Below, in pieces: positions 10,606 to 19,515 of a stretch of 64,000 bases of DNA (within the stretch, counting starts at the first letter, position 1; each line of letters opens with the position of its first letter). A program made the translations under genes and the position numbers. This DNA comes from Cyanobacteria bacterium GSL.Bin1 (lineage in GTDB: Bacteria > Cyanobacteriota > Cyanobacteriia > Cyanobacteriales > Rubidibacteraceae), in assembly GCA_009909085.1 (NCBI GenBank), contig JAAANX010000093.1:1-64000 (forward strand), in the 5' to 3' direction. The notes under the pieces are model-generated. The model did not search any database and was not told where the DNA came from. It saw nothing but the letters and a program-made list of their open reading frames with translations.

Positions 10606-11574
10606 TTAGGAATTCACCGTTACTGCATCTGCAGCGGGTGCTAAATCTTGGAAAAGCGGTGTACTGAGATAGCGTTCCCCATAACTGGGTTGTACCATAA
10701 CAATGAGCTTTCCTTTATTTTCAGGACGCTGAGCGACTTGAACGGCAGCGCAAAGCGCAGCCCCCGTAGAAATTCCCGAGAGAATTCCTTCTTCATTGGC
10801 TAAGCGACGACCATAAAAAATGGCTTCTTCATCGGTTACTGTTACGACTTCATCGAGGATTTCTACATTTAAGACTTTGGGAATAAATCCAGCACCTAAC
10901 CCTTGGATTTTGTGGGGACCGGGTTGTCCGCCGGACAAAATGGGGCTACCACTCGGTTCCACTGCAACCACTTGCAATTCTGGCTTGCGTTCTTTAATGA
11001 CTTCCGCAACCCCAGTAATGGTTCCACCCGTGCCAATACCAGCGACAAAAATATCAATTTCTCCATCAGTATCTTCCCAAATTTCTTCGGCAGTGGTTTG
11101 ACGATGGATTTCTGGGTTAGCTGGATTATTAAATTGTTGTAACATATAGGCATTGGGGGTAGTATCAACAATTTCTTGTGCTCGTTGAATACAGCCACCC
11201 ATTCCTTGTATCCCTGGTGTCAGTTCTAATTGCGCGCCATAGGCTCTTAACATGGCTCGACGCTCATTACTCATGGTTTCTGGCATGGTGAGAATCAGTT
11301 TATACCCCTTAGCAGCAGCGGTCATAGCCAGGGCAATTCCTGTATTGCCAGAGGTGGGTTCAACTAAAACGGTTTTCCCTGGTTCAATAATTCCTTTCGC
11401 TTCGGCGCTGTTAATCATGTTAATGCCGATGCGGTCTTTTACAGAGGCAGAAGGATTCATGCCTTCGAGTTTGAGAACAATCTTACCCACACAGCCTTCA
11501 CTTGTTGGAATGCGGTTCAGTTGGACGAGGGGAGTGCGACCAATGAGTTCGGTGATATTACTGGCGATACGCAT
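10606..11574 (-). CDS. cysK: Cysteine synthase A (O-acetylserine sulfhydrylase)
   Basis: A 322-residue PLP enzyme of the fold-type II family that makes L-cysteine from O-acetylserine and sulfide. It has the PLP-lysine motif SASVKDRIG, the substrate loop [10 protein letters not shown], the phosphate-cup motif GTGGTITG, and SGISTGAA near the C-terminus. The length is standard and it is monocistronic by context. The phytochelatin-synthase-like peptidase and MsrP elsewhere in the window also belong to thiol and sulfur handling but are not linked to it. Confidence 0.96.
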   Translation of the reverse strand: MRIASNITELIGRTPLVQLNRIPTSEGCVGKIVLKLEGMNPSASVKDRIGINMINSAEAKGIIEPGKTVLVEPTSGNTGIALAMTAAAKGYKLILTMPETMSNERRAMLRAYGAQLELTPGIQGMGGCIQRAQEIVDTTPNAYMLQQFNNPANPEIHRQTTAEEIWEDTDGEIDIFVAGIGTGGTITGVAEVIKERKPELQVVAVEPSGSPILSGGQPGPHKIQGLGAGFIPKVLNVEILDEVVTVTDEEAIFYGRRLANEEGILSGISTGAALCAAVQVAQRPENKGKLIVMVQPSYGERYLSTPLFQDLAPAADAVTVNS

Positions 11575-11732
11575 AGTTAAATGGCAATTAAAGTTTTCAA
11601 CGAAAAAGAGGACTCTTATACCTCGCGTTCACATCAGCATCAATTGAAAAAAAAAGTACTTGTTGCAAGGTATAAACCGATGTTTATCTAAGTCGTTTTA
11701 ATCTATCATATGCCAGTTAGATATCCGTTCTC

Positions 11733-13982
11733 CTAAGCTTCAATCACAACTCGCAAGTTACCTCGTTTACGAACAACCCGACAAGCCGTTGCCCCATCCG
11801 ACTGTTCAAACTCTAAATCGAGGACCGTTTCACCAATTTTCAGGTTATCTAGAGAGAGAGACTGAATGGATGAGGGGAGGGTGGGATGAATAATCCGTAA
11901 ACAATTGTTGGCAGCATCGGGTTGTAAGTTAATCATCAGTTGTAGCAACTGAAAGACGGTTCCGGTTGCCCAAGCTTGCGGAGAACATGCGACCGGATAG
12001 CGAACGGGGGAACGATTGGGGGTGCGTTCATAACCGCAAAAGAGTTCTGGCGGGCGATGATAGGGCTGTTCGCTACACATCTCGATAATCGCTTGACTCA
12101 ATTCTAAGGCTTGTTCGACAAAGCCCAGCGCTCGTAAGCCGGCAGCAATAATGCCGTTATCATGGGGCCAAACTGTTCCTAAATGATAGCCCATGGGGTT
12201 ATAAGCCGGAGAAAGACTACTGAGGGTACGAATGCCCCAACCACTAAATAAATCAGGGGCTTGCAAGCGTTCGGCAACGCTATGGGCTTTATCGGGATCT
12301 AAAATATCTAAGCCAAGACAGTGACCGGGGTTGGAGGTGATACTATCAATGGGTTGTTTCTGTTCATTGATGGCAAGGGCATAATAGCCTTGCTCGGGAA
12401 GCCAAAAGTCTTTGTTGAATTGGGCTTTGAGGGTTTGGGCTTCTTCGTGCCAGCGATCCGCTAGATCGAGGCGTTTTTTGAGACGGGCAAGTTGACTAAG
12501 GCGCATTTTCGCGGCATAGATATACCCTTGCACTTCACACAGCGCGATCGCGCCGGTGGCTAATTTCCCTTTGCGGTCAACAATACAGTCGCCAGAGTCT
12601 TTCCACCCTTGATTCTGTAAGCCCCCGGGCGATTCGCAATGATAATACAAGTAGCCGGTTTTTTCACGGGTGCGGTCAATCCAAGCCATCGCGGCGAGGG
12701 CATTGTCCCACAATTGGTTAAATAAGTATTCATCATGAGTCCAGGTGTAATATTCGGAGTAGAGAATTAACCACAATGGGGTGGCATCGACTGTTCCATA
12801 ATAGGGGGTATGGGGAATTTCTCCACACCGTGCCATTTCCCCAGAGCGCAGTTCATGGAGAATTTTGCCGGGTGCTTCCTCTCGCCAGGAATCATCTACC
12901 TGACCCTGATATTCGGCTAAGGTGAGGAGAGTTTGTCGAGCAATACTGGAATCTAAAATTAAAGTTTGCCAAGCCGAAATAATGGAGTCGCGACCAAACA
13001 AGGTAGCAAACCAAGGAATCCCCGCCGAGAGAATTTTGCCTTCACCGGAGGTTTGACCGAGTAAATAAATATCTTTTTCCGCCCGTTCAATAATTTGATT
13101 TAAGGCTCGGTTATCGGTGCAAATATGAGTAATTTCCTTTTGCCATTGTTGTTGTTCATTGACTTCAGAACCATGGGCTTGTTTCAATGTCATAGGCGCA
13201 CTGACGATTGAGGCGGGTTTATTGCTAAGCATCGGCTGTAAGCGATACCCAATCTTTTGCGTTTCGTGGGCGTTTAAACTCAAATCCCAAAGCGCTGTAT
13301 AGCCTTGGAAGCTACTGGGGAGTTGATGGCTAAATTGAATCCGTGACTCCATTAACGCTTCGTCCAAGCCTTGATACGCCAAGATCAATTCTCCGGTTTC
13401 TTCTACTAAAGATTGAATGTTATGACCGTTGGCTTTTTGCGGTAAAACTTGTCGCATCAAATGTCCGACTTGTGAACGCTTTCGTCCGCGAATTTGAAAT
13501 AGGTCGGCAAAATCAGCATTGAAACTAAGACTGATTTGAAACTGAACAGGATCAGTGTTGTAATTGGTAATGGTGAGTTCTTCAAAGAGTGCCCCCTGAA
13601 GGACAATATCCCGTTGAATGCCAATGGTTTCAGCTTTCAAGTGATCCGGGAAGTAAGGATTTGAGCAGAGGACAGACAGGGCAAACCCTTGTTGAGCGGT
13701 GCTACTGAGGAGAATCGGGGCGTGTCCTTCGATTTGTAGTTCCAGGCGATTGAGAAAACGGGTATCTTTGCAGAAAAATCCCAAGCTCGCATCCACTTGT
13801 TCATTGTGACAGTTAATGTTGCCAATGGTATCCGTAATTAGGAAAAGGTCGTCTTCTTTTAAGGTGAGAGTGGGTTGTAACCGTTCCGTGCGACTACAGT
13901 GCCACTCTGGAATCGGGAGTTGTTCAGCTTCGGCAAAGGTTCTACCATCAAATTCAATGATATCAAGGGTTTCTTGGGACAT
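11733..13982 (-). CDS. Amylo-alpha-1,6-glucosidase / glycogen-debranching-type glycoside hydrolase
   Basis: About 749 residues. The N-terminal third matches the glycogen-debranching N-terminal domain (DTIGNINCHNEQVDASLGFFCKDTRFL region). The C-terminal half is an (alpha/alpha)6-barrel hydrolase with GIPWFATLFGRDS, DATPLWLILYSEY, GWKDSGD and GTVWPHDNGIIAAGL, typical of bacterial amylo-alpha-1,6-glucosidases. The ATG at 13982 is set by AGGAGG 7 bases upstream; the frame extends further but without a better site. It begins 11 bases after the stop of the glycosyltransferase gene, so the two form an operon. Its substrate is unproven: glycogen branches or a product of the partner enzyme. Confidence 0.85.
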   Translation of the reverse strand: MSQETLDIIEFDGRTFAEAEQLPIPEWHCSRTERLQPTLTLKEDDLFLITDTIGNINCHNEQVDASLGFFCKDTRFLNRLELQIEGHAPILLSSTAQQGFALSVLCSNPYFPDHLKAETIGIQRDIVLQGALFEELTITNYNTDPVQFQISLSFNADFADLFQIRGRKRSQVGHLMRQVLPQKANGHNIQSLVEETGELILAYQGLDEALMESRIQFSHQLPSSFQGYTALWDLSLNAHETQKIGYRLQPMLSNKPASIVSAPMTLKQAHGSEVNEQQQWQKEITHICTDNRALNQIIERAEKDIYLLGQTSGEGKILSAGIPWFATLFGRDSIISAWQTLILDSSIARQTLLTLAEYQGQVDDSWREEAPGKILHELRSGEMARCGEIPHTPYYGTVDATPLWLILYSEYYTWTHDEYLFNQLWDNALAAMAWIDRTREKTGYLYYHCESPGGLQNQGWKDSGDCIVDRKGKLATGAIALCEVQGYIYAAKMRLSQLARLKKRLDLADRWHEEAQTLKAQFNKDFWLPEQGYYALAINEQKQPIDSITSNPGHCLGLDILDPDKAHSVAERLQAPDLFSGWGIRTLSSLSPAYNPMGYHLGTVWPHDNGIIAAGLRALGFVEQALELSQAIIEMCSEQPYHRPPELFCGYERTPNRSPVRYPVACSPQAWATGTVFQLLQLMINLQPDAANNCLRIIHPTLPSSIQSLSLDNLKIGETVLDLEFEQSDGATACRVVRKRGNLRVVIEA

Positions 13983-13993
13983 GACGTTTCCTC

Positions 13994-15073
13994 CTACTTC
14001 ATAAGTAATGCCGGGGCTTGCAAACAATCATTACCTTGTCGCTTTTCCTCAAGACTGGTTCGATAAACTGCTTCGTAGCCATCGGTCATGCGTTTGAGGT
14101 TAAAGTTTTCTTCAACGTCGGTGCGACAACGGTGACGGGAGAGATGCTGGATTTGCGAAACGGCTGTTACACATTCTTTAACTGTCTGGCAAATAAAACC
14201 GGTTTCACCGTGAGTCATGATCTCGGGGGTTGATCCCATCGCCATCGCTATCACCGGTGTGCCACAAGCGAGAGATTCAATGATGACTAGTCCAAAGGGT
14301 TCGCGCCAAGTAATGGGGAAGAGGGTCGCGATCGCGCCGCCCATCAGGGCATTTTTCTGTTCGTGGTCGGCTTCTCCCAGAAATTGAATCTGTTTGCCAT
14401 CGAGATGAGGGGCAATTTCTTGGTCAAAGAAGGTTTGATCCACAGCATCGATTTTACCCGCCATTTTGAGGGGATATTGGGTTTGTTTGGCAATCTCAAT
14501 GGCGAGATGCGGTCCTTTTTCTGGTGACATCCGCCCCAGAAACGCGAGATAAGGCGGATCTTGGGGTTGGGGATAAAACTGGAATTGTTGATACGCGATC
14601 GCGTTGTAAACGGTCGCGACATAATTTAATCCTAATTCCGGTCGGCGTTGCGAATTAGAAATGCTGACAAAATGTTGCTGACTATGTTGCTGGAAAATCG
14701 GTGCCATCCAACTGGGAATGATCCCATGTAAGGTGTGGACGACTGGGGTTTTGGTTAGATTCGCATAGGGAAACGCGGTGTAGCCGATATGGGAGTGAAT
14801 CAGATCAAATTTTTGGGCTTGGGAAAATACTTTGCTGAGTTGCATTTGCTCATAAACATGATACTCAGCCAGAGAAAAGCCTAAGGATCGTAGGGGTTTT
14901 TCACAGCAAGGGTCTAATGTGGCGAGAGTTTCTGAGTCACCTGTGGCAAATAGAGTGACCTCGTGACCCCGTCGCACTAATTCATCTGTGAGTAAACTGA
15001 CTACTAATTCTGTTCCGCCGTAAGTGGGAGGAGGCACTTTTTCCCAGAGGGGCGCAATTTGAGCAATTCTCAT
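13994..15073 (-). CDS. Glycosyltransferase family 4 protein
   Basis: A 359-residue GT-B glycosyltransferase. The N-terminal segment IAQIAPLWEKVPPPTYGGTE is typical of one GT4 subgroup. The C-terminal nucleotide-sugar site is visible as FLGRMSPEKGPHLAIEIA and EPFGLVIIESLACGTPVIA, with the E-x7-E motif. AGGAGG precedes the ATG. It is the first gene of a two-gene operon with the debranching-type hydrolase. Coupling a transferase to a hydrolase suggests turnover of a specific glycoside, but donor and acceptor cannot be read from the sequence. Confidence 0.85.
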   Translation of the reverse strand: MRIAQIAPLWEKVPPPTYGGTELVVSLLTDELVRRGHEVTLFATGDSETLATLDPCCEKPLRSLGFSLAEYHVYEQMQLSKVFSQAQKFDLIHSHIGYTAFPYANLTKTPVVHTLHGIIPSWMAPIFQQHSQQHFVSISNSQRRPELGLNYVATVYNAIAYQQFQFYPQPQDPPYLAFLGRMSPEKGPHLAIEIAKQTQYPLKMAGKIDAVDQTFFDQEIAPHLDGKQIQFLGEADHEQKNALMGGAIATLFPITWREPFGLVIIESLACGTPVIAMAMGSTPEIMTHGETGFICQTVKECVTAVSQIQHLSRHRCRTDVEENFNLKRMTDGYEAVYRTSLEEKRQGNDCLQAPALLMK

Positions 15074-15187
15074 TACAAACCTCCTGAAACGAACAATCGA
15101 ATGTTTGCAATTCCTAATCTTCGGAGTTTTTATTTTAATTTAATCTTTCCAACATCGACCTTACTCCAACCTCTGTCTGCTTTCCTA

Positions 15188-15223
15188 GTCGGAACTTCCC
15201 TACCGGTAGTAGGGAAAACCGAC
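15188..15223. terminator. Hairpin between DUF2330 gene and glycosyltransferase
   Basis: TTCCCTAC at 15196-15203 pairs perfectly with GTAGGGAA at 15209-15216 around a 5-base loop. An outer stem GTCGG/CCGAC (15188-15192 with 15219-15223) closes it. It lies 15 bases beyond the end of the minus-strand DUF2330 gene and 115 bases upstream of the glycosyltransferase start. It has no clear U tract, so it is either a terminator or a leader structure. Confidence 0.45.
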
Positions 15224-15237
15224 CGCTACTTACTATG

Positions 15238-16551
15238 TTAATTGAAAACGCGTTGCCACCACGGTTCTGAAGCCTCCTCTCCTGGATCGACAAAATCAAT
15301 GGAACGCTTCACTTGCTCTAAATTCCAGCCCGTTAAATTAGAAAGGGTTTGGGCACTGCGTTCTTGACGATCGCGCACCTGTTGATAATAGTCTCTTGCT
15401 TCGCGACAATCGGCTTCTCCTTCATAAGGATGACGAATCACATATCGTCCTTGAAAAAATTCGCGGTTTGGGGTTTCTTGAAAGCGTAAATCTTGAGGAT
15501 ATAAATTACGGTTATAGCGCACATGCAGACGGGTCATAAACACTGAAGCATCATCCCAAAAAACACCTGCTTTTCTTAACTCTTCTTGATTGAGCGGGCG
15601 GGCTGAACAAGGGTCACAATTTCCCATATCCCAAGCATATTCTAAAAAGATCGCTTTTCCCTGATTTTGCTCCCAACTTTTTTCAAACATCGCTTGGTAA
15701 AAGTCAGGAAATTTTTCTTCTTCTTTGATATAGACGGGAATATCCACATCCGAGGGAATTTTGACGGTGCGATAGTTCGTTACTTCCGTTTGACCTTTGG
15801 GAGAAAGTAAGTAAACCAATAAGTCTTGATTCCCCTGTGCGTTCAATGTTCCTAAACGAATCGGTAACATAAAACGAGAGGATTCAAATGCCATTTGTAA
15901 GGGACGTAGTGCAGAGAATTTGTCTGGATTATAGTTGTCTAAATTGACTTTTGCGACGAAGAATTTTAAGTTTTGACGAATGTAGGGTTGTAACAGTTTG
16001 CTGGCACCATCAGGAATATTGTAGTTGTTTGTTTGTAACCAGGTTTCTAACCCGTTTGATTCGGTTGCACTGAGAATAACGATGGAATATTCTCCCACAT
16101 TAAACTGTTCTTCTACAGTGACACCCAAAGCATCTGCCGATGGACTTCCCATCGCATTCGGAGCACTTGATTGTTGAGATTCTAAAGCAAAGGGACGGAC
16201 CGGGCGACAGGGATTATCATCAAAATACTCTACTAAACGCGGTGCGCTAAAACTATCGATCCGTTCAATAATTTTAGGGTCTTGAACTTGCACTTGTTCC
16301 TCTTTTAAAATAACGGGAACAGGAACAACAAGGGCAAAATTTTCAAGTTCTCCTTGATAATCGTTTGCCATGGTTAAGACCATTCGCTTACCATCGCGGG
16401 CAATAATAACCTGTGAGGCTTGATTATATAAATCGCCGTCAGCTTGGGCAACATAGAAGCCACAAAAAGCAAAAGCAGCATTAACATTAAAAAGAAACGC
16501 TGCGATCGCGCTCATTAAAATCGCCAAAAATTTAAAGCTATACTGTTTCAT
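15238..16551 (-). CDS. DUF2330 family exported protein
   Basis: About 437 residues with an N-terminal signal segment (hydrophobic run ILMSAIAAFLF, ending near NAAFAFCGFYV). The mature N-terminus with the CGFYV motif, NQASQVIIARDGKR and the region around VVPVPVIL match DUF2330, a family of unknown function. Cysteines recur: one in CGFYV, one in DNPCRPV, a CxxC motif in GNCDPCS and one in EADCREA, which suggests disulfides or metal/redox binding outside the membrane. The ATG at 16551 has GGGAGGG upstream. It overlaps the preceding RnfD-like gene by 14 bases, indicating translational coupling. Confidence 0.82.
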   Translation of the reverse strand: MKQYSFKFLAILMSAIAAFLFNVNAAFAFCGFYVAQADGDLYNQASQVIIARDGKRMVLTMANDYQGELENFALVVPVPVILKEEQVQVQDPKIIERIDSFSAPRLVEYFDDNPCRPVRPFALESQQSSAPNAMGSPSADALGVTVEEQFNVGEYSIVILSATESNGLETWLQTNNYNIPDGASKLLQPYIRQNLKFFVAKVNLDNYNPDKFSALRPLQMAFESSRFMLPIRLGTLNAQGNQDLLVYLLSPKGQTEVTNYRTVKIPSDVDIPVYIKEEEKFPDFYQAMFEKSWEQNQGKAIFLEYAWDMGNCDPCSARPLNQEELRKAGVFWDDASVFMTRLHVRYNRNLYPQDLRFQETPNREFFQGRYVIRHPYEGEADCREARDYYQQVRDRQERSAQTLSNLTGWNLEQVKRSIDFVDPGEEASEPWWQRVFN

Positions 16552-17389
16552 TTTTAGTCCCTCCCAATTGATAAATTGTCCAAGCCCAATTAAATCGTTT
16601 TCCTTGCCAAATCGTATCCACAATTGGCGTTAATAAAGAGCAGAAAAATAGGGCAACAAAAGGAGCCGTCGTGAGAAAGAATTGATACTTTAGGATTAGG
16701 GTCAACAGCGCGATCGCGCTTGCCCAAATCACTCGTCCCCATTTTCCATCAGGAATGGAACGGGGATCACTGAGCATGAAAAAGGCAAATAATAATAAAC
16801 TGCCACTATTTAGTTCATGCCAAAAAATATCTGCACCAAACCCCAGCCACATATTACGAATGAGAATTCCCATGCTATAAACCAGCAAAAAAACTGCGGT
16901 AGTTTCCCAACGTCCCAGCCAACTCAAAATCAAACCGCCAATACTAACAAATAATAATGCTAAGACAAAAGACTCACCCCATTGTCCTGGTGAAATCCAT
17001 GCTTGATTGGTCAATCCTAAAACAGCAATAATGCCAAAATTAGCCGGATTAAAGATATGTTTACCGCGATATTTAATCAGGAATTTACTTAGGATGGCGC
17101 AAGTAGCAGCAACCCCCATTACTCCTAGAGAGTTCGTTCTTAGCAACAAACATAATCCTAAGCCAGTAATTAAGGAACTACGAGAAATGACTTCTACATT
17201 TTCCTGCTTTTTAATTAAGAAATTGGCAAGATATTGTACACTCAAACTAACCGTAAGAGCAGTCATTATAATGGGCAAGTTTATGGCGAAGTCAAAGCTA
17301 TAGCTGATTAGTCCTAAACTTAAGAATCCAGTTAATGCTAAAACTTGTAAATCTCGCAAATCAATTTTTAATTGCGGTATTTGCTTCAT
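16538..17389 (-). CDS. RnfD/NqrB-like integral membrane protein
   Basis: About 283 residues with roughly eight to ten hydrophobic segments. Two stretches recall RnfD/NqrB: KHIFNPANFGIIAVLG and LLLFAFFMLSDPRSIPDG. I see no obvious (S/D)GA(T/S)xT flavinylation motif, so covalent FMN is doubtful, and no other Rnf or Nqr subunits are present. The ATG at 17389 gives a natural start; a frame to 17485 reads through a non-membrane, less typical leader. The 14-base overlap with the DUF2330 gene indicates a two-gene unit with a membrane part and an exported Cys-containing part. Confidence 0.75.
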   Translation of the reverse strand: MKQIPQLKIDLRDLQVLALTGFLSLGLISYSFDFAINLPIIMTALTVSLSVQYLANFLIKKQENVEVISRSSLITGLGLCLLLRTNSLGVMGVAATCAILSKFLIKYRGKHIFNPANFGIIAVLGLTNQAWISPGQWGESFVLALLFVSIGGLILSWLGRWETTAVFLLVYSMGILIRNMWLGFGADIFWHELNSGSLLLFAFFMLSDPRSIPDGKWGRVIWASAIALLTLILKYQFFLTTAPFVALFFCSLLTPIVDTIWQGKRFNWAWTIYQLGGTKNETV

Positions 17390-17611
17390 TACTAATCCAC
17401 TCAGTAATTTTAATTGACTTGATTGAATTAATAGAAGCAAATTTTTATCATAGGTTCCCTTTGAAACCAGTACATTTTTAGACAAGCATTTTGATGACTG
17501 TCACGGCATTAGCAGTATTGCTTGCTACCTCAAAAATACATTTTAAGAGTTTTTTAAATTGTAATATTTTTTAATATGATGCTAAATTTTTATAACTTTT
17601 GTGGCTTGAGC

Positions 17612-17646
17612 AAAAAAAGTAGGTTAAGTTTCATGACTTAACCTAC
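17612..17646 (-). terminator. Intrinsic terminator of the DoxX gene
   Basis: A perfect 11-base-pair inverted repeat, GTAGGTTAAGT (17619-17629) and ACTTAACCTAC (17636-17646), has a 6-base loop. Seven A on the plus strand (17612-17618) give a U tract for minus-strand transcripts. It lies 45 bases after the DoxX stop. Confidence 0.85.
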
Positions 17647-17690
17647 AGCATGATTGGTTTCCAGATTGTTTTTCTCATAAACACACTTCT

Positions 17691-18062
17691 TTATTCACTA
17701 TCAAGACTAACGGCACCAGCACCGCTTGCGATGAGTAAGAGTAACCCACCAATTAACCCTAAATTTTTAAAGAAAGCAATGCTCTCTTCTGGATTAACCC
17801 AAAAGTCATGAAAAATCAGGGTTGTGGGAATGAGAAAAATAAGGAGAATAACGGCTCCCCATTGCACCTTAAATCCCAGTAAAAGGGAAATAGCACCCAC
17901 TAATTGGAAAATAATGTTTCCTGCTAGTAAGACAGTTGGAATGGGTAAGCCCATTTCTGCCATTCTGGCTTGGGTTTCACTAAAGGTACTCAGGTTGCCA
18001 ATTGCACCATTAAAGAAAATTAAGCACAGACAAATGCGACCAAAAAGAGGAAGATAACTCAT
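17691..18062 (-). CDS. DoxX family membrane protein
   Basis: A 123-residue protein with four hydrophobic segments, starting MSYLPLFGRICLCLIFF and containing LLAGNIIFQLVGAISLLLG, as in the DoxX/SURF4-like family. Some members take part in thiol or redox homeostasis in the membrane; the role here is unknown. A strong terminator follows. It marks the left edge of the accessory island. Confidence 0.82.
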   Translation of the reverse strand: MSYLPLFGRICLCLIFFNGAIGNLSTFSETQARMAEMGLPIPTVLLAGNIIFQLVGAISLLLGFKVQWGAVILLIFLIPTTLIFHDFWVNPEESIAFFKNLGLIGGLLLLIASGAGAVSLDSE

Positions 18063-18258
18063 TAATCAGCAAGTTTGAGACACTAAACTATATTTTCAGA
18101 TTACCTTAACGTTAAAGACAAAACTGACCCGTGATCAAATCTATTTATCTTAAGTTAGTGACAGACGCGATCGCGCTTTATTGAGCAATACAGAGACTAT
18201 GTAATGCACCCGCTACTTTGAAACCATAACCATTAGATCATATTCTAATCGCGCAGGA

Positions 18259-18537
18259 TTAAACTGACTGGGATAGTTTCCAATATTCAGCATCTTCTGC
18301 ATCTAAATCCGCTTCAATTTTATTACGATTGGCGTGATAATAGGCTAAAGCAGCATACACTTGAGCAAGGGTAAGATGACTCAAACGACGAGCAATTTCT
18401 TCAGCACTTGCACCTTGTTTGTAGAGAACCACTACTCGACGGACAGATGTTTTTGTCCCTGTAATCATCGGGCGACCTTTACCAACATCTGAGGAAGTTG
18501 TAACTAATGTACCAATATCAGTCGTAGCAGACATCAT
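18259..18537 (-). CDS. Orphan DUF433 protein (antitoxin-like)
   Basis: A 92-residue protein with the DUF433 core: GRPMITGTKTSVRRVVVLY, then GASAEEIARRLSHLTLAQVYAALAYY, a helix-turn-helix-like DNA-binding segment. DUF433 proteins are usually antitoxins paired with DUF5615 PIN-like toxins. I looked for a DUF5615 frame downstream (18063-18258, minus strand) and saw none, so this copy appears to be unpaired. The start may be the first or second Met. Confidence 0.78.
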   Translation of the reverse strand: MMSATTDIGTLVTTSSDVGKGRPMITGTKTSVRRVVVLYKQGASAEEIARRLSHLTLAQVYAALAYYHANRNKIEADLDAEDAEYWKLSQSV

Positions 18538-18590
18538 TGAGTTAACAGTAACAGGTTATTTTCTCTAGCCTATCATTGAAGGAAGAAGAG

Positions 18591-18640
18591 GAAGCGCGAT
18601 CGACGCGGAGCGTCGCTGAGCTTTGCTCAATCGCGCCTTC
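18591..18640. repeat. Branched palindromic element
   Basis: An outer stem (GAAGCGCGAT with ATCGCGCCTTC, one bulge) encloses two small hairpins: CGACGC-GGA-GCGTCG and TGAGC-TTT-GCTCA. The whole can fold as a three-way junction. A shorter, degenerate relative is at about 19767-19805, upstream of the second toxin-antitoxin module. Confidence 0.55.
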
Positions 18641-18656
18641 TATTTACTATTCATAA

Positions 18657-18682
18657 CTTTTTCGATCAATTCGTTATAATTT
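18657..18682 (+). promoter_or_regulatory. Promoter of toxin-antitoxin module 1
   Basis: The 26-base segment from CTTTTTCGATCAA to GTTATAATTT contains a consensus -10 box TATAAT at 18675-18680, 33 bases before the module 1 ATG. Nearly the same segment (one mismatch) recurs at 19822-19847 before module 2. The -35 region is not canonical. Confidence 0.55.
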
Positions 18683-18712
18683 AGGAAGGTTAGAATTAAA
18701 TGTTATTTAAAG

Positions 18713-18874
18713 ATGAGTAACAAGCTAAGCAAGAAGCAAAAAACTAAAACAATTGGTGAACGTTTAGCAGAGGAAGAGATTATCTTTGGGGAAGGAGATA
18801 TTAATTTATCAGAACGTGAAACGCGCAAAGCAAATGCTCATAAAGCGGTGAACAAACGTCATCGATCCGATTAA
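18713..18874 (+). CDS. Small antitoxin-like protein, module 1 (53 aa)
   Basis: A 53-residue, highly charged protein read directly from the sequence (begins MSNKLSKKQK, ends KRHRSD). I do not recognise the family. It is placed as the antitoxin of a PIN toxin whose ATG begins 5 bases after this stop. The Lys/Arg-rich ends could bind nucleic acid and the acidic middle (AEEEIIFGEGD) could bind the toxin; that is inference. Confidence 0.7.
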   Translation: MSNKLSKKQKTKTIGERLAEEEIIFGEGDINLSERETRKANAHKAVNKRHRSD

Positions 18875-18879
18875 TGTGA

Positions 18880-19329
18880 ATGGATCAATTAGCATTAATA
18901 GACGCGGGTCCGTTAATTTCTTTTTATAACAAGCGGGACAAATATCACAAGCAGATTATCGAATTTTTTCGAGATACCTCTATTACTCAGCTAGTTACAA
19001 CAGATGCTTGCATTGCTGAAGTAATGTATAGCTTAGGGCAAATTAAGGGACAGTCTCATCAGCTACAAGCTCAATTTTCTCGACATATTAATAAAGAAAT
19101 TTGGCATCGAGAACCTTTAATACAGGAAGATTTTTTAAGAATCGCTGATTTATTCCAAAGATATAATAATGTTCCTGCTGATTTTGCTGATTTATCACTG
19201 GTTGTTATTTCTGAACGGCTTGATATTTATCAGATCGTAACTTTAGATAGCGACTTTGATATTTATAGGAGATTTGATCAATCTACACATTCCTTCGTTC
19301 GGATCTTCTATCCCAATTCTGAAGTATAG
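18880..19329 (+). CDS. PIN-domain ribonuclease toxin (VapC-like), module 1
   Basis: A 149-residue PIN-domain protein. The four acidic active-site positions are visible: Asp8 (LIDAGP), Glu47 (IAEVMY), Asp104 (DFADLSL) and Asp123 (TLDSDFDIY). VapC-type toxins cut tRNA or rRNA in a Mg2+-dependent way. The gene is close-coupled to the 53-residue upstream gene and transcribed from the promoter at 18657-18682. The low GC content compared with the flanking genes fits an accessory island. Confidence 0.85.
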   Translation: MDQLALIDAGPLISFYNKRDKYHKQIIEFFRDTSITQLVTTDACIAEVMYSLGQIKGQSHQLQAQFSRHINKEIWHREPLIQEDFLRIADLFQRYNNVPADFADLSLVVISERLDIYQIVTLDSDFDIYRRFDQSTHSFVRIFYPNSEV

Positions 19330-19367
19330 CAGTTCCTAAGCGGGTGAGGTACAAAATTATCGGTTTC

Positions 19368-19395
19368 GGGAATAGGGAATAGGGAACAGGGAATA
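19368..19395. repeat. Tandem heptamer GGGAAYA, four copies
   Basis: Four consecutive 7-base units: GGGAATA, GGGAATA, GGGAACA, GGGAATA. This is a short tandemly repeated repetitive (STRR) sequence of the kind common between cyanobacterial genes. It lies between module 1 and the DUF2283 gene. Confidence 0.75.
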
Positions 19396-19515
19396 AAGGA
19401 TGTACTTCATGAGAATAAGAATTGCTATATAATTTTTTTTCCATCCATAGCGTTTATTTTGATTTTGTAAAAAAATCTTTTCAAGTAACGCTTTTTCTGA
19501 TCGTAAATTTAAGCC

